This document shows positions 45,656-54,335 of a stretch of 64,000 nt of DNA, piece by piece. The translations under genes and the position numbers were made by a program. The notes beneath the pieces are model-generated. The model worked only from the letters and a program-made list of their open reading frames with translations, made no database searches and had not been told where the DNA came from. Origin of the DNA: Bacteroidales bacterium (GTDB lineage: Bacteria > Bacteroidota > Bacteroidia > Bacteroidales > UBA932); NCBI GenBank assembly GCA_024401695.1, contig JAKSKN010000005.1, positions 62,001 through 126,000 of the forward strand, in the 5' to 3' direction. How positions within the stretch are numbered: the first letter of the stretch is position 1; each line of letters begins with the position of its first letter.

Positions 45656-46264
45656 ATGGCACCATCCCATACGCGCGGGCGCATATTGTGGTATAATGAC
45701 GTGGATTCCACGAACAGCGAGCTCAGAAGGCATATTTCCGAGCTTGACAATCTGTCAGTAATCGCTGCTGCCGGCCAGTCCGCAGGCCGCGGTCAGGGCA
45801 CCCACAGCTGGTTCTCCACCCCGGGAGCCAACCTGACGTTCTCCATACTCTACAACCACGACGGCCTCGATGCGTCCGAGGCCATACTCGTCACCTGCGT
45901 GACCACTTTGGGCATACGTGACTATCTGCTGGGGCGTGGTGTGCAGACACGTATCAAATGGCCCAATGACATATGGGCCGGGGACAGGAAAATCTGCGGG
46001 ATTCTCATTGAAAACATCCTTGAAGGCCACTCGATAAGGCAGAGCATAGTCGGCGTAGGGTTGAACCTCAATGAGACGGACTGGCCTGCCGAACTGCCGA
46101 ATCCTGTCAGTCTCAAGGAGCTGACCGGCAGAAGTTATGTCATTGAAGCTGAACTTGATGCGCTGTCAGACGCAATCTGCCGTCGATTCGGGCAGATGGC
46201 TACGAAAGACGGCAGACTCGGATTGCAAGAAGAATTCGAAAAGTATATGTTCAGACTCCCCTGA
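45656..46264 (+). CDS. birA: Biotin--[acetyl-CoA carboxylase] ligase
   Basis: 202 aa catalytic-only BirA; the N-terminal helix-turn-helix repressor domain is absent. It activates biotin to biotinyl-AMP and attaches it to carboxylase carrier proteins. Motifs: DVDSTNSELRR, AGQSAGRGQGTHSWFS (a variant of GRGRRGR), RIKWPNDIWAGDRKICGILIE and IVGVGLNLNE. The frame stays open upstream to 45545, but that part encodes a hydrophobic shadow of ftsH; the start at 45656 is fixed by the promoter. The 3' end overlaps rpe by 14 bases. Confidence 0.92.
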   Translation: MAPSHTRGRILWYNDVDSTNSELRRHISELDNLSVIAAAGQSAGRGQGTHSWFSTPGANLTFSILYNHDGLDASEAILVTCVTTLGIRDYLLGRGVQTRIKWPNDIWAGDRKICGILIENILEGHSIRQSIVGVGLNLNETDWPAELPNPVSLKELTGRSYVIEAELDALSDAICRRFGQMATKDGRLGLQEEFEKYMFRLP

Positions 46265-46901
46265 GCATTTTTATCGCTTCCGCAGGATTGTCCGACCTGA
46301 ATACCGTGCTCCCCGCTACGATCAGATCGACTCCGGCCTCCCTCAGAGCCTGGACATTGCCGGCGTTCACGCCGCCGTCAACCTCTATCAGAGCCGTCGC
46401 TCCCCTCTTCTCAATCTCGGCCTTCAGCGTCATTACCCTGTCAATGCTGTCATAGATGAATTTCTGGCCGCCAAAGCCGGCAAACACCGACATTATCAGG
46501 AAATAATCCGCCTTGCCGATATACGGGAACAATTTCTTGACGGGCACATCAGGGTCAATGGCGACACCGGCCTTGATCCCGAGGGCGTGGAGCCTGTCGA
46601 TGAAGCGGGAAGTCCTGCATCTGGACGCTTCCCAATGGAATGACACCATCTGCACGCCGTCCGACTGGAGTTTCTCGAACCAGCGTTCCGGATGGACAAC
46701 CATAAGGTGGACATCCATCGGACGTTCAGCCTTCTTTGCGAGCTGGTCTATGACCGAGAAACCGAATGAGATGTTGGGCACGAGCGTACCGTCCATCACA
46801 TCCAGATGAAAGATATCTCCGCTCTTGTTGACGAGACGGATATCATCCTCCAAATGCAGGAAATCAGCTGCCAGTATTGACGGAGCTACTTGTACGGACA
46901 T
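46251..46901 (-). CDS. rpe: Ribulose-phosphate 3-epimerase
   Basis: 216 aa TIM barrel of the pentose phosphate pathway, interconverting ribulose-5-P and xylulose-5-P. Motifs: APSILAADFLHLEDDI, HLDVMDGTLVPNISFG (metal His/Asp), DVHLMVVHPERW, FGGQKFIYDSIDR and LIEVDGGVNAGN (metal Asp). It follows dnaA with a 23-base gap on the same strand, so dnaA-rpe is probably an operon. Confidence 0.96.
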   Translation of the reverse strand: MSVQVAPSILAADFLHLEDDIRLVNKSGDIFHLDVMDGTLVPNISFGFSVIDQLAKKAERPMDVHLMVVHPERWFEKLQSDGVQMVSFHWEASRCRTSRFIDRLHALGIKAGVAIDPDVPVKKLFPYIGKADYFLIMSVFAGFGGQKFIYDSIDRVMTLKAEIEKRGATALIEVDGGVNAGNVQALREAGVDLIVAGSTVFRSDNPAEAIKMLRGV

Positions 46902-46924
46902 ATCTGGAATATGAATGATCTTGA

Positions 46925-48349
46925 TTACTGACGGGGCACCAGTATTGCCTCGATGTCTGAAACGTATTTCTTGAAGACCTTGTCGGTCGACATAAGGTCA
47001 GAGACCGTGGTGCAGGCGTGAAGTACCGTTGCGTGGTCCTTGCCTCCTATCTCCGCTCCGATGGTTGAAAGGGAGCAGTTCGAGATGAGGTTGCGGCTGA
47101 GGTACATCGCAATCTGACGTGCCTGGACTATCTGGCGCTTGCGTGACTTCGAAAGGAGGTCGTCGCGTGTGATGTTGAAATAGTCGCAGACAGTCCTCTG
47201 GACCTTGTCCATATTGACGTCTGTCTTCTCCTCGCCCACGATCTTTTCTGTGATGGAAGCGGCGATTTCAAGAAGCGGACGGTTCTTCTGGACGGTTGCG
47301 TATGCGGTGAGCGATATCAGGGCACCTTCAAGTTCGCGGAAGTTCGTCTTGACACGGCTCGCGATGAACTCAAGGACATCAGGAGGAAGGTTTATGCCCT
47401 CCCGCTCGGCGCGGGCCTTGAGCATCTCGTAGCGTGTACGGTAGTCAGGATGCGAGAGCTGGACGGAAAGACCCCACTTGAAACGGGACAGAAGCCTTTC
47501 CTCGAAGTTCTGCAATTCCACAGGGGCGCGGTCTGAAGTGAATATCAGCTGCTTACCGTTCTGGTGAAGATGGTTGAAGATATTGAAGAAGGCGTTCTGG
47601 GAGCCCTGGCCGAGAAGGTCCTGGATATCATCCACGATAAGCACATCGATCTTCTGGTAGAAGGCCAGGAAATCGGTAAACTTGTTGCGGACGACTACGG
47701 CGTCTATGTATTGGGTCTTGAATTCGTGCCCGGTCACATAGAGAACGATCAGATTAGGGAACTTCTCCTTTACGGCAAGACCTATGGCCTGTGCAAGGTG
47801 TGTCTTTCCAAGGCCGCTGCCGCCGAAGATGAACAGAGGATTGAACGGAGTCTTGCCCGGAGCGGCGGAGATGTTGATGCCGGCGGTCACGCCCATCTTG
47901 TTGCATTCCCCCTCGATGAGGTTCTCGAAATTATACAGAGGATTCAGATTGGAATTGATCTGGATCTTCGGGCAGGTCCCGGGATATACGAACGGGCTCG
48001 GATTCCCTGCGGACGATACGTTTATGGTGACAGGTTTGTTGGGAGCAACCGGCTGCGGCTGGCCCTTGACCGTCATAGCTTCTCCGTCCTTGACGGGACG
48101 GGTTTTATAATAAAGTCTTGCGTTATTGCCAAGCAGACGGCGGACAGCAAGGCTCAACACGTCAAGGTAGGCTTCTTCGAGATATTCTCTGAAGAAAGGG
48201 CTGGGAACTTCCAGGGTGAGCTTGCTGTCGACAAGGGATACGGGACGGAGAGGTGCGAACCACGTAGCATACTGCTGCGGCTCGACGAGAGTCCTGATAA
48301 TCTCCAGGCATTTCTCCCAAATTTCCGTATGTGTCAACTGATCGCTCAT
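46925..48349 (-). CDS. dnaA: Chromosomal replication initiator DnaA
   Basis: 474 aa. Domain I about 1-90 (EIWEKCLEIIRTLVEPQQYATWF), linker II, then the AAA domain: FIFGGSGLGKTHLAQAIG (Walker A near 178), VDVLIVDDIQDL-like Walker B, the arginine finger region SRFKWGL, and DNA-binding domain IV with the signature GGKDHATVLHACTTV. Length and order are standard. It binds origin DnaA boxes and regulates replication start. No DnaA-box cluster is seen in the 276 bases upstream. Confidence 0.97.
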   Translation of the reverse strand: MSDQLTHTEIWEKCLEIIRTLVEPQQYATWFAPLRPVSLVDSKLTLEVPSPFFREYLEEAYLDVLSLAVRRLLGNNARLYYKTRPVKDGEAMTVKGQPQPVAPNKPVTINVSSAGNPSPFVYPGTCPKIQINSNLNPLYNFENLIEGECNKMGVTAGINISAAPGKTPFNPLFIFGGSGLGKTHLAQAIGLAVKEKFPNLIVLYVTGHEFKTQYIDAVVVRNKFTDFLAFYQKIDVLIVDDIQDLLGQGSQNAFFNIFNHLHQNGKQLIFTSDRAPVELQNFEERLLSRFKWGLSVQLSHPDYRTRYEMLKARAEREGINLPPDVLEFIASRVKTNFRELEGALISLTAYATVQKNRPLLEIAASITEKIVGEEKTDVNMDKVQRTVCDYFNITRDDLLSKSRKRQIVQARQIAMYLSRNLISNCSLSTIGAEIGGKDHATVLHACTTVSDLMSTDKVFKKYVSDIEAILVPRQ

Positions 48350-48411
48350 GTGGCTTTGTCTGGTGCAAAGGTGGTAGATAAAAAATTGAAAAAAAAGTTT
48401 TTTTGATATTG

Positions 48412-48419
48412 CAAAATTA
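48412..48419 (-). promoter_or_regulatory. -7 element of dnaA
   Basis: TAATTTTG on the minus strand, 62 bases before the dnaA ATG. No matching -33 was found. Confidence 0.45.
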
Positions 48420-48502
48420 GTTTTTTCGACTTAAAATATGGTTTAGGATGCCCGAATTTATGATTTTGTAAATCACTTATAATCAGTAATATACATACTA
48501 AT

Positions 48503-48544
48503 AAAAAGACCTAACTACATCATTTTCAAAGCAGTCGGTCTTTT
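48503..48544 (-). terminator. Probable terminator of the amidase gene
   Basis: On the minus strand AAAAGACC (48544-48537) pairs with GGTCTTTTT (48511-48503), loop about 25 bases, ending in five T. It lies some 80 bases after the amidase stop and before dnaA. Stem length is modest. Confidence 0.45.
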
Positions 48545-48625
48545 GAATAATTCTAAATTAGTAATCAAGCGTTTTCCCCTATTGCAAACGGCTGGCTTTG
48601 GGGAAAATATCGAAATGGCAGATTA

Positions 48626-49720
48626 TCATTTCAGCATCTCTGACCTGCCGGATGAAATTTTAACCAAAAATGCCTGTGGATATTTTTTCTTTATTGCCGA
48701 AAGATTCTTTTTTGCACCGTCGGGAGAATCGGAAAGGCCGATTATATATTTATTGACATTTCCCGACTTGATGACCATATGCTTGTATCCCATGAATTCC
48801 GGTGAGCCGGCAGGCAGCTGGCGTGAAACGGCGAATATCTGCACTCCGTACCGGACCTCGCCGTCCTCAGGATGCACGGCCGTTTCGGAGACAGCCTCCT
48901 TCGAGACTTCCTCCTTCTTTATTTCAAGGGATGTATCAACCCCGTCGTACGATGTCTTGTATTCCTTGAAGGCATCGAAAAGGCATTGCGCAAGCTCTTC
49001 CCTGCCGCTCTGCTGGCGAAGCACGCCCAGGTCGGCAGAGTTGCTGATGAATCCCAGTTCCACAAGTACTGCAGGCATTGAAGTCTTCCACAACACGATG
49101 AACGGGTTCTGCCAGATGCCCCTGTTGGCCTTGATCGGGCCGTCTTTCAGCCTGGCCGCTGCAATCTCTGCAAATTTCAGGCTCTGCTCCTGATATGCGC
49201 TCTGCATCAGCATCGCGAATATCTGGGACTCGGGATCGTCCTCAAAGCCCTCGTACTGAGCCGAATCCTCTTCAAGCGACACCACGGAGTTCTCCTGCTT
49301 GCAGACATCGAGGTTATATGCGAACAGGTCTCTGTTCTTGTTGGACGACTGTCCGAGGATGTGGATGGAATAGCCGTTCGGCTTCGACGATTTCGTGGAG
49401 TTGACGTGGATGGAGATGAACAGGTTGGCGTCCGCCCTGTTGGCCTTGCCGGCACGGTCTGCAAGCTCGACGAATTCGTCCTTCGACCTGGTAAGGATCA
49501 CCTTGACATCGGGATATGCTTCCGAAATCTTGGCTGAAAGACGCTTCGAGATATCCAGGACAAATGTCTTCTCGTAATTCTTCCCGTCAGTGGACACTGC
49601 GCCGGGGTCCTTGCCTCCGTGGCCCGGATCAATGACGACGGTTTTCAGCCGGAGGCCGTCAGCGCCGGATGCAAGCAGGCAGATGGCTGCCAGCAGAAGT
49701 GTGCAGATTGTGCGTTTCAA
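48626..49720 (-). CDS. N-acetylmuramoyl-L-alanine amidase with C-terminal SPOR-like region
   Basis: 364 aa, secreted (signal peptide MKRTICTLLLAAICLLASGADG). Amidase_3 domain about 24-255: VVIDPGHGGKDPGA, a Glu in the NYEKTFVLDIS region, LFISIHVNSTKS and PAVLVELGFISN supply the zinc His/Glu/His ligands and the catalytic Glu. A charged linker (LEIKKEEVSKEAVSE) leads to about 75 residues (VRYGVQIFAVSRQL, KYIIGLSDSPDGAKKNLSAIKKKYPQAF) matching the SPOR peptidoglycan-binding fold. It cleaves the amide bond of cell-wall peptides during division. The start is TTG: the codon two before it is followed by an in-frame TAG, and no ATG is available before the signal peptide. Confidence 0.93.
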   Translation of the reverse strand: MKRTICTLLLAAICLLASGADGLRLKTVVIDPGHGGKDPGAVSTDGKNYEKTFVLDISKRLSAKISEAYPDVKVILTRSKDEFVELADRAGKANRADANLFISIHVNSTKSSKPNGYSIHILGQSSNKNRDLFAYNLDVCKQENSVVSLEEDSAQYEGFEDDPESQIFAMLMQSAYQEQSLKFAEIAAARLKDGPIKANRGIWQNPFIVLWKTSMPAVLVELGFISNSADLGVLRQQSGREELAQCLFDAFKEYKTSYDGVDTSLEIKKEEVSKEAVSETAVHPEDGEVRYGVQIFAVSRQLPAGSPEFMGYKHMVIKSGNVNKYIIGLSDSPDGAKKNLSAIKKKYPQAFLVKISSGRSEMLK

Positions 49721-49738
49721 TAATTTGTACTACTTTTG
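49707..49738 (+). promoter_or_regulatory. Promoter of lptD
   Basis: -7 TACTTTTG at 49731-49738 with ATTG at 49707-49710, spacing 20. Expected start near 49745, a leader of about 27 bases. Confidence 0.6.
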
Positions 49739-49748
49739 TAAGATATTA

Positions 49749-49756
49749 CAAAAATA
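49749..49756 (-). promoter_or_regulatory. -7 element of the amidase gene
   Basis: TATTTTTG on the minus strand, 28 bases before the TTG start. It lies ten bases from the lptD -7 element on the other strand, so the two promoters overlap. Confidence 0.55.
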
Positions 49757-49771
49757 GTAATTTTTCCCGAT

Positions 49772-52516
49772 TTGAGGAAGCTTCTCCATATTGTTTTGCT
49801 GCTGACAGTGCTCTGCACCGCCCTGGTGCCGTCATCTGCGCAGAACCGCCGCCAGCGGAACGGCGGCAATAAATACGGGCTCCTCACCATTCGAGAAAAA
49901 GAACTGCCTGACTCTCTGGAACTTGCGCGCAGGGATTCCCTGCACCGTGCCGATTCGCTGCACAGGGCTGATTCCGTGGCGCTTCTCGGCAAGAGTTCAC
50001 TTGATTATCCCGCATTCTCTTCAGCCAAGGATTCCATTGTCGAGATATTCACCAACGGACAGCGCATCATCCACTACTACGGCGGTGTGACCGTCAAGTA
50101 CGACGATATGGAGCTGACGGCCGACTATATGGAGTACAATATGAACAACAGCACGCTTTTCGCGCGCGGCGTCTATGACTCCACCGATGCCGACTGGAAA
50201 GGCCGCCCGGTGATGAAGCAGCAGGGCAAGACCTACAATATGGAGGAGCTCTACTACAACTTCGACACCCGCAAGGCACGCATCAAGAATATGGACACGT
50301 CCGAGGCTGACGGCCAGATCCAGGGCAAGAAGATCAAGATGATGCCGGACAACTCCATAAACATGACTGACGGCCGATATACCGTGTGTGATGCCGAAGA
50401 ACCGCACTACTACCTGCATCTCACAAGCGCCAAGGTCATCACGAAGCCATCGCAGAAGACCGTCTTCGGCCCGGCCTGGGCAGTTTTCGGCGGTGTGGCC
50501 CTGCCGGTCGTCATACCGTTCGGCTTCGTGCCGAAACGTCCCGAGAGGGCTACCGGCATCCTCTTCCCGACCTTCGGCGAAGAGCAGGCGCGCGGCTTCT
50601 TCATGCGCGACGCCGGAATGTACTTCGTGTTCGGGGATTACTTCGACCTTTCCGTGACGGGCGACTACTACACGCTCGGCTCCTGGGCTGTTGACGTCAA
50701 TTCCAGGTATATGGTCAAATACAAATTCACCGGCTCCCTGTCGGTGAACTACTCATATGACCAGACCGGTGACAAGGATATCCCCGGCGACTTCTTCAGC
50801 TCATCCAACTTCGGACTCAAATGGTCCCATTCGCAGGATTCCAAGGCACATCCCGGGTCATCCTTCAGCGCTTCGGTCAACTTCTCGACCCCGTCCAACA
50901 ACAGGTACAACTCACGGTCCATAGATGAGACCCTCAACAATCAGGTTTCATCTTCCATCAGCTATTCGCACAACTGGAACGGCAAATTCAACCTGTCGCT
51001 GAGCGCCCAGCACTACCAGAACTCAAGGGACTCCTCCTATTCCATCACCCTGCCTAACCTTTCATTCTCGATGAGCACGATCTATCCGTTCAAGAGAAAG
51101 AACCGTGTCGGCAAGGAAAGGTTCTACGAGAAGTTCAGCATCTCATACAACACCTCATTCACCAACAAGGTGAACTTCAAGTCATCGGAATTCGACCTCA
51201 AGAATCTCGGCAAGCTCGTGGACAAGATGGACAACACGATGAACCACAACTTCAGCATCGGCCTCCCGAGCTTCACTCTCCTTAAATACCTCAATTTCAC
51301 GCCTTCAGTCTCGTACGGCATGAACTGGTATTTCAGAAAGTTCGACGCCGAGTACAATCCGGAGACCGACCGGGTGGAGCAGACCAAGGGGACGGCGTTC
51401 AGCTCATTCGGAATAGCGCACAGGGGGTCGGCCGGGCTTTCGATGAGCACCCGCCTGTACGGCACCTTCAATTTCGGCAAATACCGGAGAGTACAGGCAA
51501 TCCGGCACGTGATATCCCCGTCGCTGTCGTTCAGCTACGTCCCTGACCTGGGTAAGGAATGGAACGGTTACAGGAATCTCAGCTACGTCGACTCCAAGGG
51601 AAACGAGATGCTCTACCAGTATAACGTCTATACCGGAAGCGTGGGCAAGCCGACCGGACAGTCCGCCAACGCCACCATAAACATACAGAACAACCTCGAA
51701 GCCAAGGTCCGCGATTTTGCCGACACCACTGGTACAGGGTCGAAGAAAGTCAAGCTCATCGACCAGCTGAGCATAGGCACCAGCTATAATTTCCTCGCGG
51801 ACAGTATGCGTATGTCGGCCGTGAACATAAGGATGTCCACCAACCTCTTCGAAAAGATCAACATCAGCGGCGACGCCAGCTTCGACCCTTATGCCATCAA
51901 CGAGAGGGGTACCCGCATCGGGAAATTCGCGGTTGCGGCCGGACAGGGACTCGTCCGTTTCACCCGTGCGAGCGTCTCACTCTCCTACTCCATTTCCGGA
52001 AAGGGCGAGATCAAGGGCGATGACGGTATGCACGACCCGAACACCCCGGGCGGCAGCGATGCCACGCAGGGCGCCGCTTCCTACTACCAGCGCATATACT
52101 ATCATCCTGTCACCGGAGAATACATCCCGGGCGGCTGGCTGTACTACACCAACCCCAACGTGCCCTGGTCGCTCAACGCAAGCGCCAACTTCAGCATAAC
52201 CAGGAACCCGTTCTACGACACCAAGACAGAGACGCTCACCTATAAGAACAACCTCACCGCAACGATGAGCCTCTCCGGAAACATAAAGCTGACACCGCGT
52301 CTTTCAATCAACATGTCAACCGGTTTCGACTTCAAGGAGATGAAGATCACCACTTCGCAGGTCACCGCGAACTATGATCTGCACTGCTTCAACATCGCCG
52401 TGTCGTGGATCCCGGTCGGCACATACAAGATGTACAGTTTCCGCATCGCAGCGAATGCCGCGGCGCTTGCCGACCTGTTGAAGTTCAAGAAGAGCACGAG
52501 CTATTGGGATAATTAA
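49772..52516 (+). CDS. lptD: LPS-assembly outer-membrane protein LptD (Bacteroidota type)
   Basis: 914 aa. Signal peptide from the TTG start (RKLLHIVLLLTVLCTALVPSSAQ). Residues about 75-245 form an LptA/OstA-like beta-jellyroll with repeated strands (GGVTVKYDDMELTADYMEYN, ARGVYDSTDADWKGRPVMKQQG). After VIPFGFVPKRPERATGILFP the rest (~270-914) is a beta barrel with many alternating aromatic strands (SLSVNYSYDQTG, WYFRKFDAEYNP, LSFSYVPDLG), ending near the aromatic LLKFKKSTSYWDN. It inserts lipopolysaccharide into the outer leaflet. No ATG is present between the promoter and the signal peptide, so TTG is assigned. The middle carries a tandem repeat RRDSLHRADSLHRADS near residue 55. Confidence 0.9.
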   Translation: MRKLLHIVLLLTVLCTALVPSSAQNRRQRNGGNKYGLLTIREKELPDSLELARRDSLHRADSLHRADSVALLGKSSLDYPAFSSAKDSIVEIFTNGQRIIHYYGGVTVKYDDMELTADYMEYNMNNSTLFARGVYDSTDADWKGRPVMKQQGKTYNMEELYYNFDTRKARIKNMDTSEADGQIQGKKIKMMPDNSINMTDGRYTVCDAEEPHYYLHLTSAKVITKPSQKTVFGPAWAVFGGVALPVVIPFGFVPKRPERATGILFPTFGEEQARGFFMRDAGMYFVFGDYFDLSVTGDYYTLGSWAVDVNSRYMVKYKFTGSLSVNYSYDQTGDKDIPGDFFSSSNFGLKWSHSQDSKAHPGSSFSASVNFSTPSNNRYNSRSIDETLNNQVSSSISYSHNWNGKFNLSLSAQHYQNSRDSSYSITLPNLSFSMSTIYPFKRKNRVGKERFYEKFSISYNTSFTNKVNFKSSEFDLKNLGKLVDKMDNTMNHNFSIGLPSFTLLKYLNFTPSVSYGMNWYFRKFDAEYNPETDRVEQTKGTAFSSFGIAHRGSAGLSMSTRLYGTFNFGKYRRVQAIRHVISPSLSFSYVPDLGKEWNGYRNLSYVDSKGNEMLYQYNVYTGSVGKPTGQSANATINIQNNLEAKVRDFADTTGTGSKKVKLIDQLSIGTSYNFLADSMRMSAVNIRMSTNLFEKINISGDASFDPYAINERGTRIGKFAVAAGQGLVRFTRASVSLSYSISGKGEIKGDDGMHDPNTPGGSDATQGAASYYQRIYYHPVTGEYIPGGWLYYTNPNVPWSLNASANFSITRNPFYDTKTETLTYKNNLTATMSLSGNIKLTPRLSINMSTGFDFKEMKITTSQVTANYDLHCFNIAVSWIPVGTYKMYSFRIAANAAALADLLKFKKSTSYWDN

Positions 52517-52534
52517 AATTATTTCCTACCTTTG
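52503..52534 (+). promoter_or_regulatory. Promoter of rho
   Basis: -7 TACCTTTG at 52527-52534 with ATTG at 52503-52506 (inside the last lptD codons), spacing 20. The leader of about 50 bases holds a short GC-rich CCGG...CCGG stem. Confidence 0.6.
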
Positions 52535-52589
52535 CTCCTGTAATCTATCTCTCCGGTATCCTGCCGGGGGTTAAAATCACAAATAATAT

Positions 52590-54335
52590 ATGTCACACAG
52601 CCTCTTTGAGCTGAATGCGATGAATCGGGAACAACTCGAAAACATTGCGAGCAATTATCAGATTAAATTCAAAAAACTTGACGATGAGCACCTGGCTTAT
52701 GCGATTCTCGATGCAGAAGCCCAGGAAGCGTCACTGAAACCTGCCGAAGAAAAGAAGCCGCGCAAGCCTCGTCTTGCAAAGAAACCGGCTGAAAAAACCA
52801 AGGAAAAGCCTTCAGAGACTCCTGAGGAAGCCCCGAAGGAAGAAGCTTCGCCGAAGCCTCAGAAACCGGGCAGAAAGCCAGGGAAGAAGGCAGCACAGGC
52901 AAAAGAGGAAGCTGCAAAGCCTGAAGAACCGGCCGCTCCTGTCAAGGACGAGCAGGCACTTCGCGCCGAAAAGGTTGAGAGCATAGTCAGAAAAGCCAAG
53001 AAAGAGATCAAGCGGAAGGCCGAAGAAGCGGCCGCTGCCGCAGAACAGCAGATTCAGCAGGGCCAGCAATCCGAGAATCCCGCCCAGGAGCCACAGCAGC
53101 CGGCTCAGGCCCAGGCCCAGCAGCAACCGCAGCGCCAGCCTCAGCCTCAGAAACAGAATCAGCAGCAGAAGCCCGCGCGCCCGCGCGTGCCTGATTTTGA
53201 AGGTACGGTCGAGGCGACCGGCGTCCTGGAGATAATGCCGGACGGCTATGGTTTCCTCCGTTCATCCGACTACAATTATCTCAATTCCCCGGATGACATC
53301 TACGTTTCGCAGCAGCAGATCAAGACCAACGCCCTGAAGAGCGGCGACACCGTGACAGGTGAGATCCGTCCTCCGCGCGAAGGCGACAAATACTTCCCTC
53401 TCGTCAAGATCAAGCTCGTGAACGGCCGCACCCCTGAATTCATCCGCGACCGCGTCCCATTCGACTTCCTCACCCCTCTCTTCCCGGAAGAGAAGTTCAA
53501 CCTGCTTGGAAACGGCCACGCCAACGACCCTTCCTGCCGCATCGTCGATCTCTTCGCCCCTATCGGCAAAGGACAGCGAATGCTCATCGTAGCGCAGCCT
53601 AAGACGGGTAAGACAATGCTCCTGAAGTCTCTGGCAAATGCCATCGCCGACAACCATCCGGAAGTCTATATGATCGTACTTCTCATCGACGAACGTCCTG
53701 AGGAAGTCACCGACATGCAGCGCAGCGTCAAGGCCGAAGTCGTTGCTTCAACCTTCGACGAACCTGCCGAGCACCACGTCAAGGTGGCCAATATGGTCAT
53801 TGAAAAGGCACGCAGACTTGTGGAATGCGGCCACGACGTGGTCATAATGCTTGACTCCATCACACGTCTCGGACGTGCCTTCAATACAGTCCAGCCTGCA
53901 TCGGGCAAAGTGCTTACCGGCGGTATCGACGCCAACGCCCTTCAGAAGCCGAAGCGTTTCTTCGGCGCCGCACGAAACATCGAGGGCGGCGGATCCCTCA
54001 CAATCCTAGCCACCGCACTCACCGAGACAGGTTCGAAGCAGGACGATATCGTCTATGAGGAATTCAAGGGCACCGGCAACTCCGAAATCCAGCTGGACCG
54101 CACCCTTGCCAACCGAAGGATATTCCCGGCAGTCAACATCCTGCTCTCAGGCACCCGCCGCGACGACCTTCTCCTGGACAAGAGTTCCGCCAACAGGATA
54201 TGGATACTCCGCAAGCTGCTTGCAGAAATGAATCCTACGGAGGCAATGAACTTCATGAACCAGCTTATGGACGAGTTCAAGACCAACGAGGACCTGCTGG
54301 ACAATATGAACAAGGTCAGCATTCAGAAGTCATAA
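52590..54335 (+). CDS. rho: Transcription termination factor Rho with a long disordered insert
   Basis: 581 aa against ~420 for enterobacterial Rho. N-terminal helix bundle about 1-45 ([22 protein letters not shown]). Residues about 46-205 are an insert of low complexity: first Lys/Glu/Pro/Ala-rich, then Gln-rich ([16 protein letters not shown]). Then the RNA-binding cold-shock-like domain ([21 protein letters not shown]) and the ATPase: Walker [43 protein letters not shown], the Q-loop [21 protein letters not shown] and the R-loop region. A similar insert in Bacteroides thetaiotaomicron Rho is known to drive phase separation; the same role here is inference. The 3' end overlaps the convergent patatin gene by 13 bases. 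Confidence 0.96.
   Translation: MSHSLFELNAMNREQLENIASNYQIKFKKLDDEHLAYAILDAEAQEASLKPAEEKKPRKPRLAKKPAEKTKEKPSETPEEAPKEEASPKPQKPGRKPGKKAAQAKEEAAKPEEPAAPVKDEQALRAEKVESIVRKAKKEIKRKAEEAAAAAEQQIQQGQQSENPAQEPQQPAQAQAQQQPQRQPQPQKQNQQQKPARPRVPDFEGTVEATGVLEIMPDGYGFLRSSDYNYLNSPDDIYVSQQQIKTNALKSGDTVTGEIRPPREGDKYFPLVKIKLVNGRTPEFIRDRVPFDFLTPLFPEEKFNLLGNGHANDPSCRIVDLFAPIGKGQRMLIVAQPKTGKTMLLKSLANAIADNHPEVYMIVLLIDERPEEVTDMQRSVKAEVVASTFDEPAEHHVKVANMVIEKARRLVECGHDVVIMLDSITRLGRAFNTVQPASGKVLTGGIDANALQKPKRFFGAARNIEGGGSLTILATALTETGSKQDDIVYEEFKGTGNSEIQLDRTLANRRIFPAVNILLSGTRRDDLLLDKSSANRIWILRKLLAEMNPTEAMNFMNQLMDEFKTNEDLLDNMNKVSIQKS

Larger units (their letters stand above)
48350..48625. other. AT-rich dnaA upstream region
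   Basis: 276 bases between dnaA and the amidase gene, both leftward. It holds runs of A and T (48380-48425), the dnaA -7 element and a terminator-like hairpin. No cluster of TTATCCACA-like boxes: only a single 8/9 match (48675-48683) just inside the amidase gene. It contains no convincing gene. Confidence 0.6.

Noticed and set aside
48567-48590. Further copy of the metH element downstream of the amidase gene
   Set aside because: Shares only an 11-base GGGAAAACGCT match on the minus strand; no flanking complementary arms.
48350-48700. Chromosome origin next to dnaA
   Set aside because: AT-rich, but only one near-match to a DnaA box (TGTGGATAT, 48675-48683) was found; an origin needs a cluster.
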